In this document: one piece after another, positions 56,047 to 64,000 of the stretch
Position numbering within the stretch: the first letter of the stretch is position 1
Layout: the number at the start of each line of letters is the position of its first letter
DNA from: Furcasterigmium furcatum
Taxonomy: Eukaryota; Ascomycota; Sordariomycetes; Glomerellales; Plectosphaerellaceae
Length of the DNA stretch: 64,000 nucleotides
Direction: 5' to 3'
NCBI GenBank assembly: GCA_001599815.1
Contig: BCIA01000001.1
Coordinates: forward strand, 934,934 to 998,933
Translations under genes and position numbers: made by a program
The notes under the pieces: generated by a model
The model's database searches: none
The model's input: the letters and a program-made list of their open reading frames with translations, nothing else
What the model was told of the DNA's origin: nothing

Positions 56047-58296
56047 ATGTCCTCCGCCAGCAAGATTGCGGCCCTCACCAAAGAGCTGTCCACGCCTCCT
56101 CCGCCCGGCGCCCCCTACAGCTTGCCCGTCCCCGGCTCCGAGACGGAGAACAGGACCGCCGCCTACCGCCATTGGCGTGTCCAGAATGGCCCCCTGATGG
56201 AGGCCATCGACCCGTCCATCAAGACGATGCACGACTCCTTCGAGGCTGCCGCCCGCAGCTTCCCAAACTCGCCCTGCCTCGGCCACCGTGCCTGGGTCCC
56301 GGCCACCCGCACCTGGGAGGACAAGTACACCTGGCAGACCTACGCCGAGGTCGCTGAGCGCCGAAAGAACCTGGGCGCCGGCCTCGTCGAGGTCCACAGG
56401 GACGCCGGTATCACGGAGAGTAAATACGGCATCGGCTTATGGGCGCAGAACCGCCCCGAGTGGCACATTGCGGGTGTGTTGCATCCCCCTCATCACTCAC
56501 TATCAAAATGCTGACGTTTGCCCTCCCCAGACCTCGCCGCCAGCTCCCAGGCACTCTTCACCGTTTCCCTCTACGAGACCCTCGGCCCCGACACCACCGA
56601 GTATATCGTCAACCACTCCGAGCTGCCCTCCGTCTTCACCTCGCTCCCCCACATCCCCACGCTCCTGCAGCTTGCCCCCCGCCTGCCGACCCTGAAGGTT
56701 CTCATCTGCCTCGACCCTCTCGACGCCGGCGAGCCTGACGGCCATTCCAAGGCTGCCCTGCTCAGCAACCTGGCCGCCCAGCATGGCATCAAGATCTACT
56801 CCATGGCCGAGGTCGAGGCCATCGGCGCCGCATCCGGCCGCCCCATGAACCCTCCTCGCCCTGAGGACTTCCAGACCATCAACTACACCTCTGGCACCAC
56901 CGGCATGCCCAAGGGCGTCGTGCTGAGCCATGCCAACGCCATCTCCGCCGTTTCCTCCGCGCGTGCCTTCGGCAACGTCGGCTCCAAGGACGTGCACATG
57001 TCCTACCTGCCCCTGGCGCACATCTACGGCCGCCTCATCGACGGTGTCGCCCTGGCCGAGGGCGCGCGCATCGGCTTCTTCCGCGGCGACGTCCTCGGGC
57101 TCGTCGATGACCTCAAGATCCTCAAGCCCACGGGCTTCGTCTCCGTCCCCCGCCTCTTCAACCGTTTCAATTCGGCCATCCGCACCGCCACCGTCGAGGC
57201 GCCGGGCTTCAAGGGCACGCTCTCCAAGCGCGCCATCGACGCCAAGCGGGCCTCGATGAAGCTCCCCGACGGCCAGGCGCACAACAAGCACTTCCTCTTC
57301 GACCGCATCTGGACGCCCAAGGTCCGCGCCGCCGTCGGCCTCGACCGCGTCCACTACATGATCAGCGGCAGCGCCCAGCTCGACCCGGAGGTGCAGACCT
57401 TCCTCCGCGCCGCCTGGGCCAACAACTTCGCCCAGGGCTACGGCCTCACCGAGACGTACGCCTCGTCCTCCGTGCAGCTCCGCGACGACTTCTCCACCGG
57501 CAACATCGGCGGCCCGACCTTCTGCAACGAGTTCTGCCTCGAGTCCGCCCCCGACCTGGAGTACTCCGTCACCGACAAGCCGTTCCCCCGCGGCGAGCTG
57601 CTCGTGCGCGGCCCCAACGTTTTCTCGCAGTACTACAAGAACCCCGAGGAGACGGCCAAGGCCATCGACGCGGACGGGTGGTTCCACACGGGCGACATCT
57701 GCACCATCGACGCGCGCGGGCGCTTCAAGATCATCGACCGCAAGAAGAACGTGCTCAAGCTCGCGCAGGGCGAGTACATCTCCCCCGAGCGCATCGAGAA
57801 CGTCTACCTCGGCGCCACGGCGCTCGTGGCCACGGCGTACGTCCACGGCGACCCGTCGCAGTCGTCCCTCGTCGCCGTCTTCGGCGTCGACCCCGAGAAC
57901 TTCCCGCCGTTCGCCAGCAAGGTGCTCAAGCGCGACGTCGACAAGACGGACCCCAAGGCCGTCAGGGCCGCCATCGGCGACCCGAAGGTCAAGGCCGCGT
58001 TCCTCGCGGAGCTGGACAAGATCGGAAGGAAGAAGAAGTTCAACAGCTGGGAGAGGGTCAAGGCTGTGTACCTGGACATCGACCCGTTCACGATCGAGAA
58101 CGAGCTGCTGACGCCGACGTGAGTGCCCCCACCTGCTGTAGCTGCTGCTGCAGCTGCATTGTGTTTGAATTTGAGTTGCTAACTTTTCTGCAGGATGAAG
58201 CTTAAGAGGCCGCAGACGGCGAAGAAGTTCCGGCAGCAGATCGACGAGATGTATGCCGAGGTCGAGGCTGCGATGTCGGCCAAGGCGAAGCTGTAG
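56047..58296 (+). CDS. Long-chain acyl-CoA synthetase with peroxisomal PTS1 signal
   Basis: AMP-forming ligase that activates fatty acids with ATP and CoA. Three exons, 56047-56473, 56531-58118 and 58194-58296, encode 705 residues. Motifs: the ATP-binding YTSGTTGMPKG at 261-271, MSYLPLAHIYGR, MISGSAQLDPEV, GYGLTETYASSS and WFHTGDICTIDARGRFKIID with RKKNVLKLAQGEYISPE. The last exon encodes TMKLKRPQTAKKFRQQI and ends Ala-Lys-Leu, a canonical PTS1, so the protein should go to peroxisomes like yeast Faa2 and feed beta-oxidation. Without splicing of intron 2 the frame hits TGA directly after the donor (58120), losing the PTS1. CCTCGG boxes upstream agree with induction by fatty acids. Confidence 0.94.
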
Positions 58297-58997
58297 AGGC
58301 ATTACGGATATCCCTGGATATGGCAGATTGCAGCGTGTATCATATATATCTACATGTCTGATATGGTGTAGCATTTATCTTGAACAATTTACGAGACGGT
58401 TGGATCTGCTCTGCTTCTGCTTCTGCTGTGATGACCTGGCAGGTGTACTTCTCGGTACCTATGAAGAACGGCCACTGATCGAGGGCATAACACATTGACC
58501 TGAATGGTATGTTGAGATGACAGCACGGCGAGATGACAGCACGTTGAGGTACATCCAGATCGAGGTGGCTGTATATGGTATTGCCATCTCAGAACGGCCA
58601 TGTCGACCAGCAGACTTCAGATCAAGCCTAGGAAAATCGAGACGACCTCTCTCTCAAGCTGAAGGAATCAAGCTACCCTCTTTCGTAGTTTAACGAAATC
58701 GAGATGGCTTCATTCTCAATTAGAGAGAATCTAAGGGCAACACATCTGGACGGCAATATAGCTGGAACGGCAATGTATTCTGACCCTCATGGGTTCCTAC
58801 CTGCCTTCTCTCTTAGAGGCTAAAAGTGGAGCGGCAAGAAAAACATGCAGAACTTTTCCAGGCCCTCCCACTGTCTATCACGTCCCCGTCTAAAACAAAG
58901 ATCCCAACGGCTTGTTTCTTATCGAATCCAGGAACACAACCTTGACCAAAAAAAGTCCAAAAAGATAATCAAATCCTCTCAGGATCGTCAGGAATTG
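58297..58997. other. 3' flank of the acyl-CoA synthetase gene with degenerate repeats
   Basis: About 700 bases up to the tRNA. GAGATGACAGCACG occurs twice in tandem at about 58515-58544, and a diverged repeat also found near 63.2 kb lies at 58633-58770. No gene is seen. Confidence 0.4.
58633..58770 (+). repeat. Diverged dispersed repeat, copy A
   Basis: Shares with copy B (63154-63261), in the same order and orientation, a perfect 13-mer AAAATCGAGACGA and a 28-base segment beginning CATCTGGACGGCAA with 25 of 28 bases equal. The spacing between the two shared pieces differs (110 versus 80 bases). A further GAAATCGAGATGG variant lies inside copy A. Probably an old non-coding repeat; class unknown. 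Confidence 0.55.
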
Positions 58998-59081
58998 AGC
59001 CCGACGTGGGGGTCGAACCCACAACCTTGAGATGTGATCTCTGTTAAGAGTCTCACGCTCTACCGATTGAGCTAGCCGGGC
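58998..59081 (-). tRNA. tRNA-Lys (CTT) with an 11-base intron
   Basis: On the minus strand the cloverleaf reads from GCCCGGCTAGCTCAATCGGT. It has a seven-pair acceptor stem (GCCCGGC with GTCGGGC, one G-U), a D arm, an anticodon loop CTCTTAA with anticodon CTT, and a T arm GGTTCGA in a GTGGG/CCCAC stem. About 11 bases (CAGAGATCACA) interrupt the anticodon arm at the canonical position after base 37; removing them restores the TGAGA/TCTCA stem. Total 84 bases including the intron. No CCA is encoded, as usual in nuclear genes. Confidence 0.95.
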
Positions 59082-60144
59082 GTCCGGCTGGTTGTTGGAT
59101 CATGGTCTGGATTTGCCGTCTATAAAGCGTGAAAATCCTGATTTTCGACAAAGTTGGCTCTGGTGTGGAGGGGCAGACGTGGGCGGGGTTATGTAAGTCG
59201 GTGACTCAGCTGTGCGACGACTGTCCGGCTGGAAAGTGGGGCCCCTGAAAACGCAGTGGAAGAGAGGATTCCCCCATTCCACCTCGACGCAATCAATCTC
59301 TTCCTCTTTCAACCTCCATCACGAGCCATCAACAACAATCATCCCTGGGCATCCCCATCATCGCGTCGCCATCGCCCATCCCCCTAATCCATCGACCTGT
59401 ATACTCGACAAGCAGATCACCGCCTTCTGCAGCGTAATCCGTGCAAGTCCAAGTACTCCGCTCGCTCTCCCTCGTATCCCTGTGACTGGACTTGAGGCAA
59501 CCGCATCCTCGCGTGGCTTCATCCTCGGTCGGCCGCGGTGCTGTAGACAGACGTACTACGCCATCCAGAAGAGATTACCAGTACAAGAGAGCCATACACA
59601 AGAGACAGGGAACCCGGGGGGTTCAGACCACAAAAGGCCGTCCGTCCTGGCGACTCGCCCGTAGAAGGCATTTCGCGCCCTCACCTTGTCACGCGAGAGA
59701 GAGAGAGAGAAACCTGTGACCTAGCGCCGTTCACACCGCCCGTCCGTCCGTACATTCATTCACTCTTGAGCCCCGTTGTGGACCCTGCAGTGATAGCTCT
59801 TCGTGGACCTGAGTGTAGTGGACGCGACCAGCAGCGCCGGTAGCAACTCACCTGCAGCGCTCTTACCCGGCAACGTTGAAGTAAGAACGTCAGGCGCCAA
59901 ATTCGCAGGCACGGCCGTCGCTTCCTCGGGACCTCGCTCCTGCCGTATTATACCTACCTACCGGTACTGCGCCGCCCAATCCTCACCTCTTTATATCCCG
60001 TCCTTTCGCGCGTCTGAGGTTCTCTTCCTCTTACAACCTAAACATCTCCGGCGCTCGCCCTCCTTGTATCTTGAGGGCGCGCAAGCTTCACCACCACCAA
60101 GTCAATCGCCGCATCCTTTCGACATCATCACCTTCGCTTGAATC
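59082..60144. promoter_or_regulatory. Promoter and long leader of the Seb1/Nrd1 gene
   Basis: About 1.06 kb. Includes a (GA)8 run at 59695-59710 and a pyrimidine-rich final 150 bases. Several short open frames precede the start codon and may act as upstream ORFs if the leader is long. No gene is called. Confidence 0.4.
59695..59710. repeat. (GA)8 microsatellite
   Basis: Eight perfect GA units in the presumed promoter or leader of the Seb1/Nrd1 gene. Confidence 0.9.
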
Positions 60145-62732
60145 ATGGCTTCTGCCGTCGCAGACCTAGAGACCGGCCTCCAGGCCATGTCGACCCTGAA
60201 GCCCCCCGGTGTCTCCGGCACCAGAATCGCTTCTCTCACCGCGCTGTGCGTCGCCAATGTCCAAGTAAGAACAAAGACTCCCTGCACTTCACCACCACGT
60301 CTGTGGACGGCCAGTTCCGTAGCTAACGCGCGCTCCAGTCTGAATCCGTGCTCATTCAGAAACTCTACACCCACTTCAAGAAGACGGATGGAGATCACAA
60401 GCTGGGCGTGCTGTACGTTGTAGACTCGGTAACCCGCAAGTGGCTCGAGCAGGCCAAGGCCCAGGGCCAGCCTGTAGATGGCTCTGCTAGAGACGGGACC
60501 TTTGCCGCAGGCGTCCACCGGGTGACCGAGCTCATGCCCGTCCTGATGAATGACATCGCGCACTCTGCTCCGTCGAACCAAAAGGTAAGCCAACCAACCA
60601 AGCCAGTCCTGCCTAGTGCCCGTGGGTGCCGTGAGAGCGCATCGCCGTCTCCTGCCGCCGGCCAGACGCCGAGACGAAACCAGTCTATCTGCCTCAGGAT
60701 TCCCGGCTGTAATCCTCAACTCAACTTCTCTCCCGCGCGGCATGACACGACCCCTTCTAGAAGAGTAGTCACTTACCATCTTGTGCCGCCTGTAGGAGAA
60801 GATTCTCAAGCTGCTGGACATATGGGAAAAGGGCCAGACCTTCCCCCAGCCCATCATTGACTCGTTTCGAACCAAGCTCGAGACTGCTGCCACCCCAAGT
60901 ACGTCGTCGTCCACCATCGCCTTGACGCGTTCTCAGCCTGAAGCGAAACTTCCCTCGTACTGACCTTTCCCGCCTCTCTGTAGTCAAGTCCACCACACCT
61001 GAGGGTAGTCCTCCTCCTGGTCTGCTGGCTGCCTTTGGTCTTACCAGAAACAACAACGCAGCTCCGACTGCTAGTGCTCCGCCGACCCAGCCCGCTCCGC
61101 CCGCTGCGCAGAACAGCAACGCCATCATGGAGGCTCTCGCCAAGCTTGCTCGCCAGAACAATGCACCGGCCAGCCAGCCGGCCGCTCCAGCTCCAGTTCC
61201 CGCTGCAGCCCCGGCCCCGGCGTATCCCCCCCCGCAGCCGGCTGCCCCCTTTTCTGGAAACCTCTCAAGCCTGCTCAGTAGTCTGGCGAAGACCTCGACC
61301 ACTCCTCCCCAGACTCAACAGCCCTCGTATCAGCCGCCTCAGGCGGCGGCAGCGCCTCCCAGCGGCATGCCATTCCCGTACCCTCCTCCCACTCCGGCTT
61401 ATAGCAACAGCGGAGCGAGCAACTACTCGGCGCCCCCGGCCCCGGCTCCGGCCCCTGCCCCCCAGCCTGGCGCACTCAACCCCGACATGCAGCAGCAGGT
61501 CATGCTAATCAAGGCCCTCGCCGACCAAGGCGTTCCCTTCGACAAGATTCCTGGTCTGATCCAGACCATGCAGGCAGCCGGTGCCCTCCCGCCCGCTGGC
61601 GGTCCCCCGGCTGTCCAGCCCCCAGTCCATCCATCCTATGGCGGCGCTCCCCAACAGCCGTATGGTGCTCATCAGGGCTATGATGCCCCTCGCCCCGGCG
61701 GCCCGACTCGGTCGCCCGACAGATACAACCAGAGGTCTCGCTCTCGTTCCCCCGGTCGCCGGTGGGATTCTAGGGACTCTGGTCATGGTGGCCGACGCGA
61801 CAGCTACGAGACGCGTCGCCCAGAAGACCCTCGTGGCCAATATCGCCAGCGCAGCCCAGTCCCCGGCCGGCGTCTTGGTGGCGATCCGATGAACCCGCCT
61901 GCTCATCGTGGCGAAGACAAATGGGTCGAGTACGATCGCAGTCTTCCCGAAGGCCACATCCGTGTCTTTAGCCGCACGCTGTTTGTCGGTGGTGTCACGT
62001 AAGTTTCCATGCCTTTGATCTAGATTCGTAGCCTGACTGACCTGCGTAGTTGCCCCGAGAAGGAACTCCGTGACATCTTTGGCCAGTACGGCGAGGTTCA
62101 GACCTGCATCGTCAACCGCGACAAGCGTCACGCCTTTGTCAAGATGCTCACCCGCAAGGATGCCCTCGCGGCTAAGGAAGCTATGGAATATCCGCAGGGT
62201 CCCCAGGGACTGCAGCTTCGAGTAAGACTTCTCCCCCTATCTTCATCTCGATGAACACCCACGTACTGACGGCACATTCTAGACTCGCTGGGGCGTCGGC
62301 TTCGGTCCCCGCCATTGCAGTGACTACTCGACCGGCATCAGCGTTATCCCCATCTCCGCCCTCACTGAAGCAGACCGCAAGTGGATGCTCACCGCTGAGT
62401 TTGGCGGCAGCGACGGCAAGCCCATCGAGACGGGCCTCGTCGTCGAGGAGCCCGACATTGAGATCGGCGCGGGCGTGTCTTCCAAAGCCATCAGCCGTCG
62501 TATGCAGACGGACAAGAGCGGCAGCCACGGGCCTCGGTCCACCCGCACCGGCGACGGTGGTGCTGCTGGAGGAGGCGGCGGTGGTGGCGGCGGCTGGCGC
62601 GGGAAGGGTGGCAGAAGAGATGACAACCAGGCCTCGGGGGCGAACGCTCAGCCGCTGGCGCCGCAGTATCCCCAAGGTCCTCAAGGCGGGAACTACCAGC
62701 AGCAGGGCTACAACTATTCCAACGGATACTGA
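60145..62732 (+). CDS. seb1: Seb1/Nrd1-type RNA-binding protein (CID + RRM)
   Basis: Nuclear factor that binds the RNA polymerase II C-terminal repeat and nascent RNA, acting in termination and 3'-end selection. Six exons, 60145-60264, 60339-60584, 60796-60898, 60984-61998, 62050-62221 and 62283-62732, encode 701 residues. The CID spans about residues 1-150 (SESVLIQKLYTHFKKT, LGVLYVVDSVTRKW, LKLLDIWEKGQTFPQPII). A long Pro/Ala/Gln linker and an Arg-Ser/Asp stretch (RSRSRSPGRRWDSRDS) follow. The RRM is at about 482-550 (RTLFVGGVTCPEKELRDIFG, HAFVKMLTRKDALAAKEA). After it comes the family-specific extension WGVGFGPRHCSDYSTGISVI and LTEADRKWMLTAEFGG. The Gly-rich tail ends in NYSNGY. Similar animal proteins are SCAF4/SCAF8. 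Confidence 0.93.
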
Positions 62733-63627
62733 GTGATGAGATCCCCGGACGGGGATGCTGTTCTACGGCTACGGCAGCGGCGGCATTGCAAAAGCGAGGC
62801 GTTGGCGGATGGTTCTGATTTGGCCGGCTGGTTTGGCTGGGACATGATACCAAGATGGATGGCTCTGTAGAGAATATGAAACTTTGCTTTCGGCATCGAC
62901 CGTGCCATCGATGACTGGCTATGTGAAGCATGGAGTGGCGAGCAGCACACGAGCTGTCTGCTGCTCCATGGAATTGATGTTCTCGACCTGGCCGTCTTTC
63001 TGCTTCTCGTGAGGGAATAGAAGGTTGAGAGAACGAAATATAACGTGTCCAGACCTGGCTCGAAGGAAGGACGGCCGCCCTCAGAAGTAACAAATCTACA
63101 CAGCTCCGGATCGAGCCCCAGATAATTAAGATACAACCTTTCTCTTCACTCCCAAAATCGAGACGAGCGCTTGCTCAACTAGATACAAGTCGAACGGCGA
63201 ACACCAAATCAACCTCCCTGTTGAAGCAACGCCCATCTGGACGGCAACATAACTGGATCGGCCAAGTATGGACCAAAAGGCAACATGACCCTTTACACAG
63301 CATAACCATCATAATTTTCAATTTTCGATCGGCCGCTGCTTTAGTTTAGTACTAAGATTGATATCAGTCCATGTTTCCCCAATGTATTCACAATTAATTC
63401 CAAACTGTATGGAGAAAGCTTGTCCGTCTGCCCTGCGGGACGGCGCCGAGCTCATGCATCGATCGCCCCTCATCTCACATGACGAACCGCAACCCCTCAC
63501 CACCACCAAAAAGAAACCATCATCAAACCATAAATCCGTCTCCCAACATTCAACAGCCACCTCTAACTCAATACCTCCCGTCACCTCGCCCCCTCAAACC
63601 TTCCAACCAGCCCAATCCGCCGCCAAG
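62733..63627. other. Intergenic region between Seb1/Nrd1 and the ABM-domain gene
   Basis: About 900 bases: Seb1/Nrd1 3' UTR, repeat copy B at 63154-63261, and the promoter and leader of the ABM-domain gene, which is rich in CCA/CAA words. No gene is seen. Confidence 0.4.
63154..63261 (+). repeat. Diverged dispersed repeat, copy B
   Basis: Partner of the repeat at 58633-58770: the same AAAATCGAGACGA 13-mer at 63154-63166 and the CATCTGGACGGCAA segment at 63234-63261. The two copies flank the tRNA-Lys and Seb1/Nrd1 block in direct orientation. Confidence 0.55.
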
Positions 63628-64000
63628 ATGGTCTACACAATCACAGTCCACCTCTACGCCAACGAAGACCCCGAGTCCATCCCCCGCCTCAAGGCAAAGC
63701 TCACAGAGGCGTCCCGCGTCTACTCCCAGGACCGCGAGACCGTCTCCTGGTTCGTCATGCAGGACGTCCACGACCCCCGCGCTTTCACCATCGTCGAGCG
63801 CTTCGAGACCGAGGCGGTGCGTCAACAGCCTGCCCCAACCCTCCCCCAAACCATACTGACTTGCCCCTCCCGCCCAGTCCCAGAAATACCACCTCGAGAA
63901 CCCCTACTGGAAGACCTTCGACCCATATGTAGTGCCCCTGCTGGCTAAGCCCATGGACTTGAGGAGGCACGAGGAGCTGGACACATCCAAAGACGTGGTG
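63628..64000 (+). CDS. ABM-domain (antibiotic biosynthesis monooxygenase fold) protein, cut by window edge
   Basis: Exon 1 is 63628-63816 and exon 2 starts at 63878 and runs off the window; 104 residues are visible. The sequence fits a small ferredoxin-like ABM domain: VYTITVHLYANEDPESIPRL, then AKLTEASRVYSQDRETVSWF and VMQDVHDPRAFTIVERFETE. The conserved closing part is SQKYHLENPYWKTFDPYV. These domains occur in small monooxygenases and in stress or quinone-related proteins; a specific reaction cannot be assigned. The splice is GT-AG and in frame (GCG|GTGCGT, CCCAG|TCC). The stop codon lies outside. Confidence 0.8.

Noticed and set aside
56503..58374. 623-codon open frame antisense to the acyl-CoA synthetase
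   Set aside because: Mirror of codon bias; no recognisable feature.
1..64000. CRISPR arrays, prophage, bacterial operons, secondary-metabolite backbone genes
   Set aside because: None of the required signatures is present; all genes have eukaryotic fungal structure.

Overview
The window is chromosomal DNA from a filamentous ascomycete, most likely a Sordariomycete-type mould (Pezizomycotina). The evidence is GC-rich, dense genes with short GT-AG introns and CTAAC-like branch points, typical mould families (NCE101, Chs7-family membrane protein, But2-like secreted protein, Pns1, PMT2, EMC7, Seb1/Nrd1), and one AT-rich, TpA-rich block that looks like a repeat mutated by RIP. I cannot name the species. 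There are no bacterial-style operons, CRISPR arrays, secondary-metabolite backbone genes or intact transposons. I recognise 23 protein genes (one cut by the right edge) and one intron-containing tRNA-Lys(CTT). Intron and exon borders were placed by hand and keep each reading frame intact, except at the 5' ends of the sugar transporter and RRN6 genes and at one intron of the WD40 gene.

Layout: 0-8.7 kb holds ribosomal protein L27, an NCE101-like protein, a TTC36-like TPR protein, 4-hydroxyphenylpyruvate dioxygenase, TFIIH subunit Ssl1/p44 and a Chs7-family protein. From 8.7 to 14.9 kb no gene can be supported. From 14.9 to 30 kb are a sugar transporter, a PITH-domain protein, a cysteine-containing secreted But2-like protein, an RRN6-like Pol I factor, MOZART1 and a CHY/RING ubiquitin ligase. 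From 30 to 46.4 kb are protein O-mannosyltransferase PMT2, a Rab GTPase with a large insertion, a Pns1/CTL transporter, a WW-domain protein, EMC7 and a WD40 protein that resembles Raf1/DIM-9. An AT-rich RIP-like block lies at 46.4-47.1 kb. From 47.7 to 64 kb are an NAD-dependent epimerase, O-acetylhomoserine sulfhydrylase, an arrestin-like protein, a MARVEL-domain protein, a peroxisomal acyl-CoA synthetase, tRNA-Lys, Seb1/Nrd1 and an ABM-domain protein.

Most genes are unrelated housekeeping functions, arranged as divergent or tail-to-tail pairs. Secretory-pathway and cell-wall functions recur (Chs7 family, PMT2, EMC7, a secreted protein, Rab, MARVEL). The most useful new observations are regulatory or structural. 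A perfect CYS3-type site precedes the sulfhydrylase gene. CCTCGG boxes cluster upstream of an acyl-CoA synthetase whose peroxisomal signal is encoded by a separate last exon. The transporter has a long open N-terminal frame without an ATG. I do not see a clearly undescribed multi-gene system.
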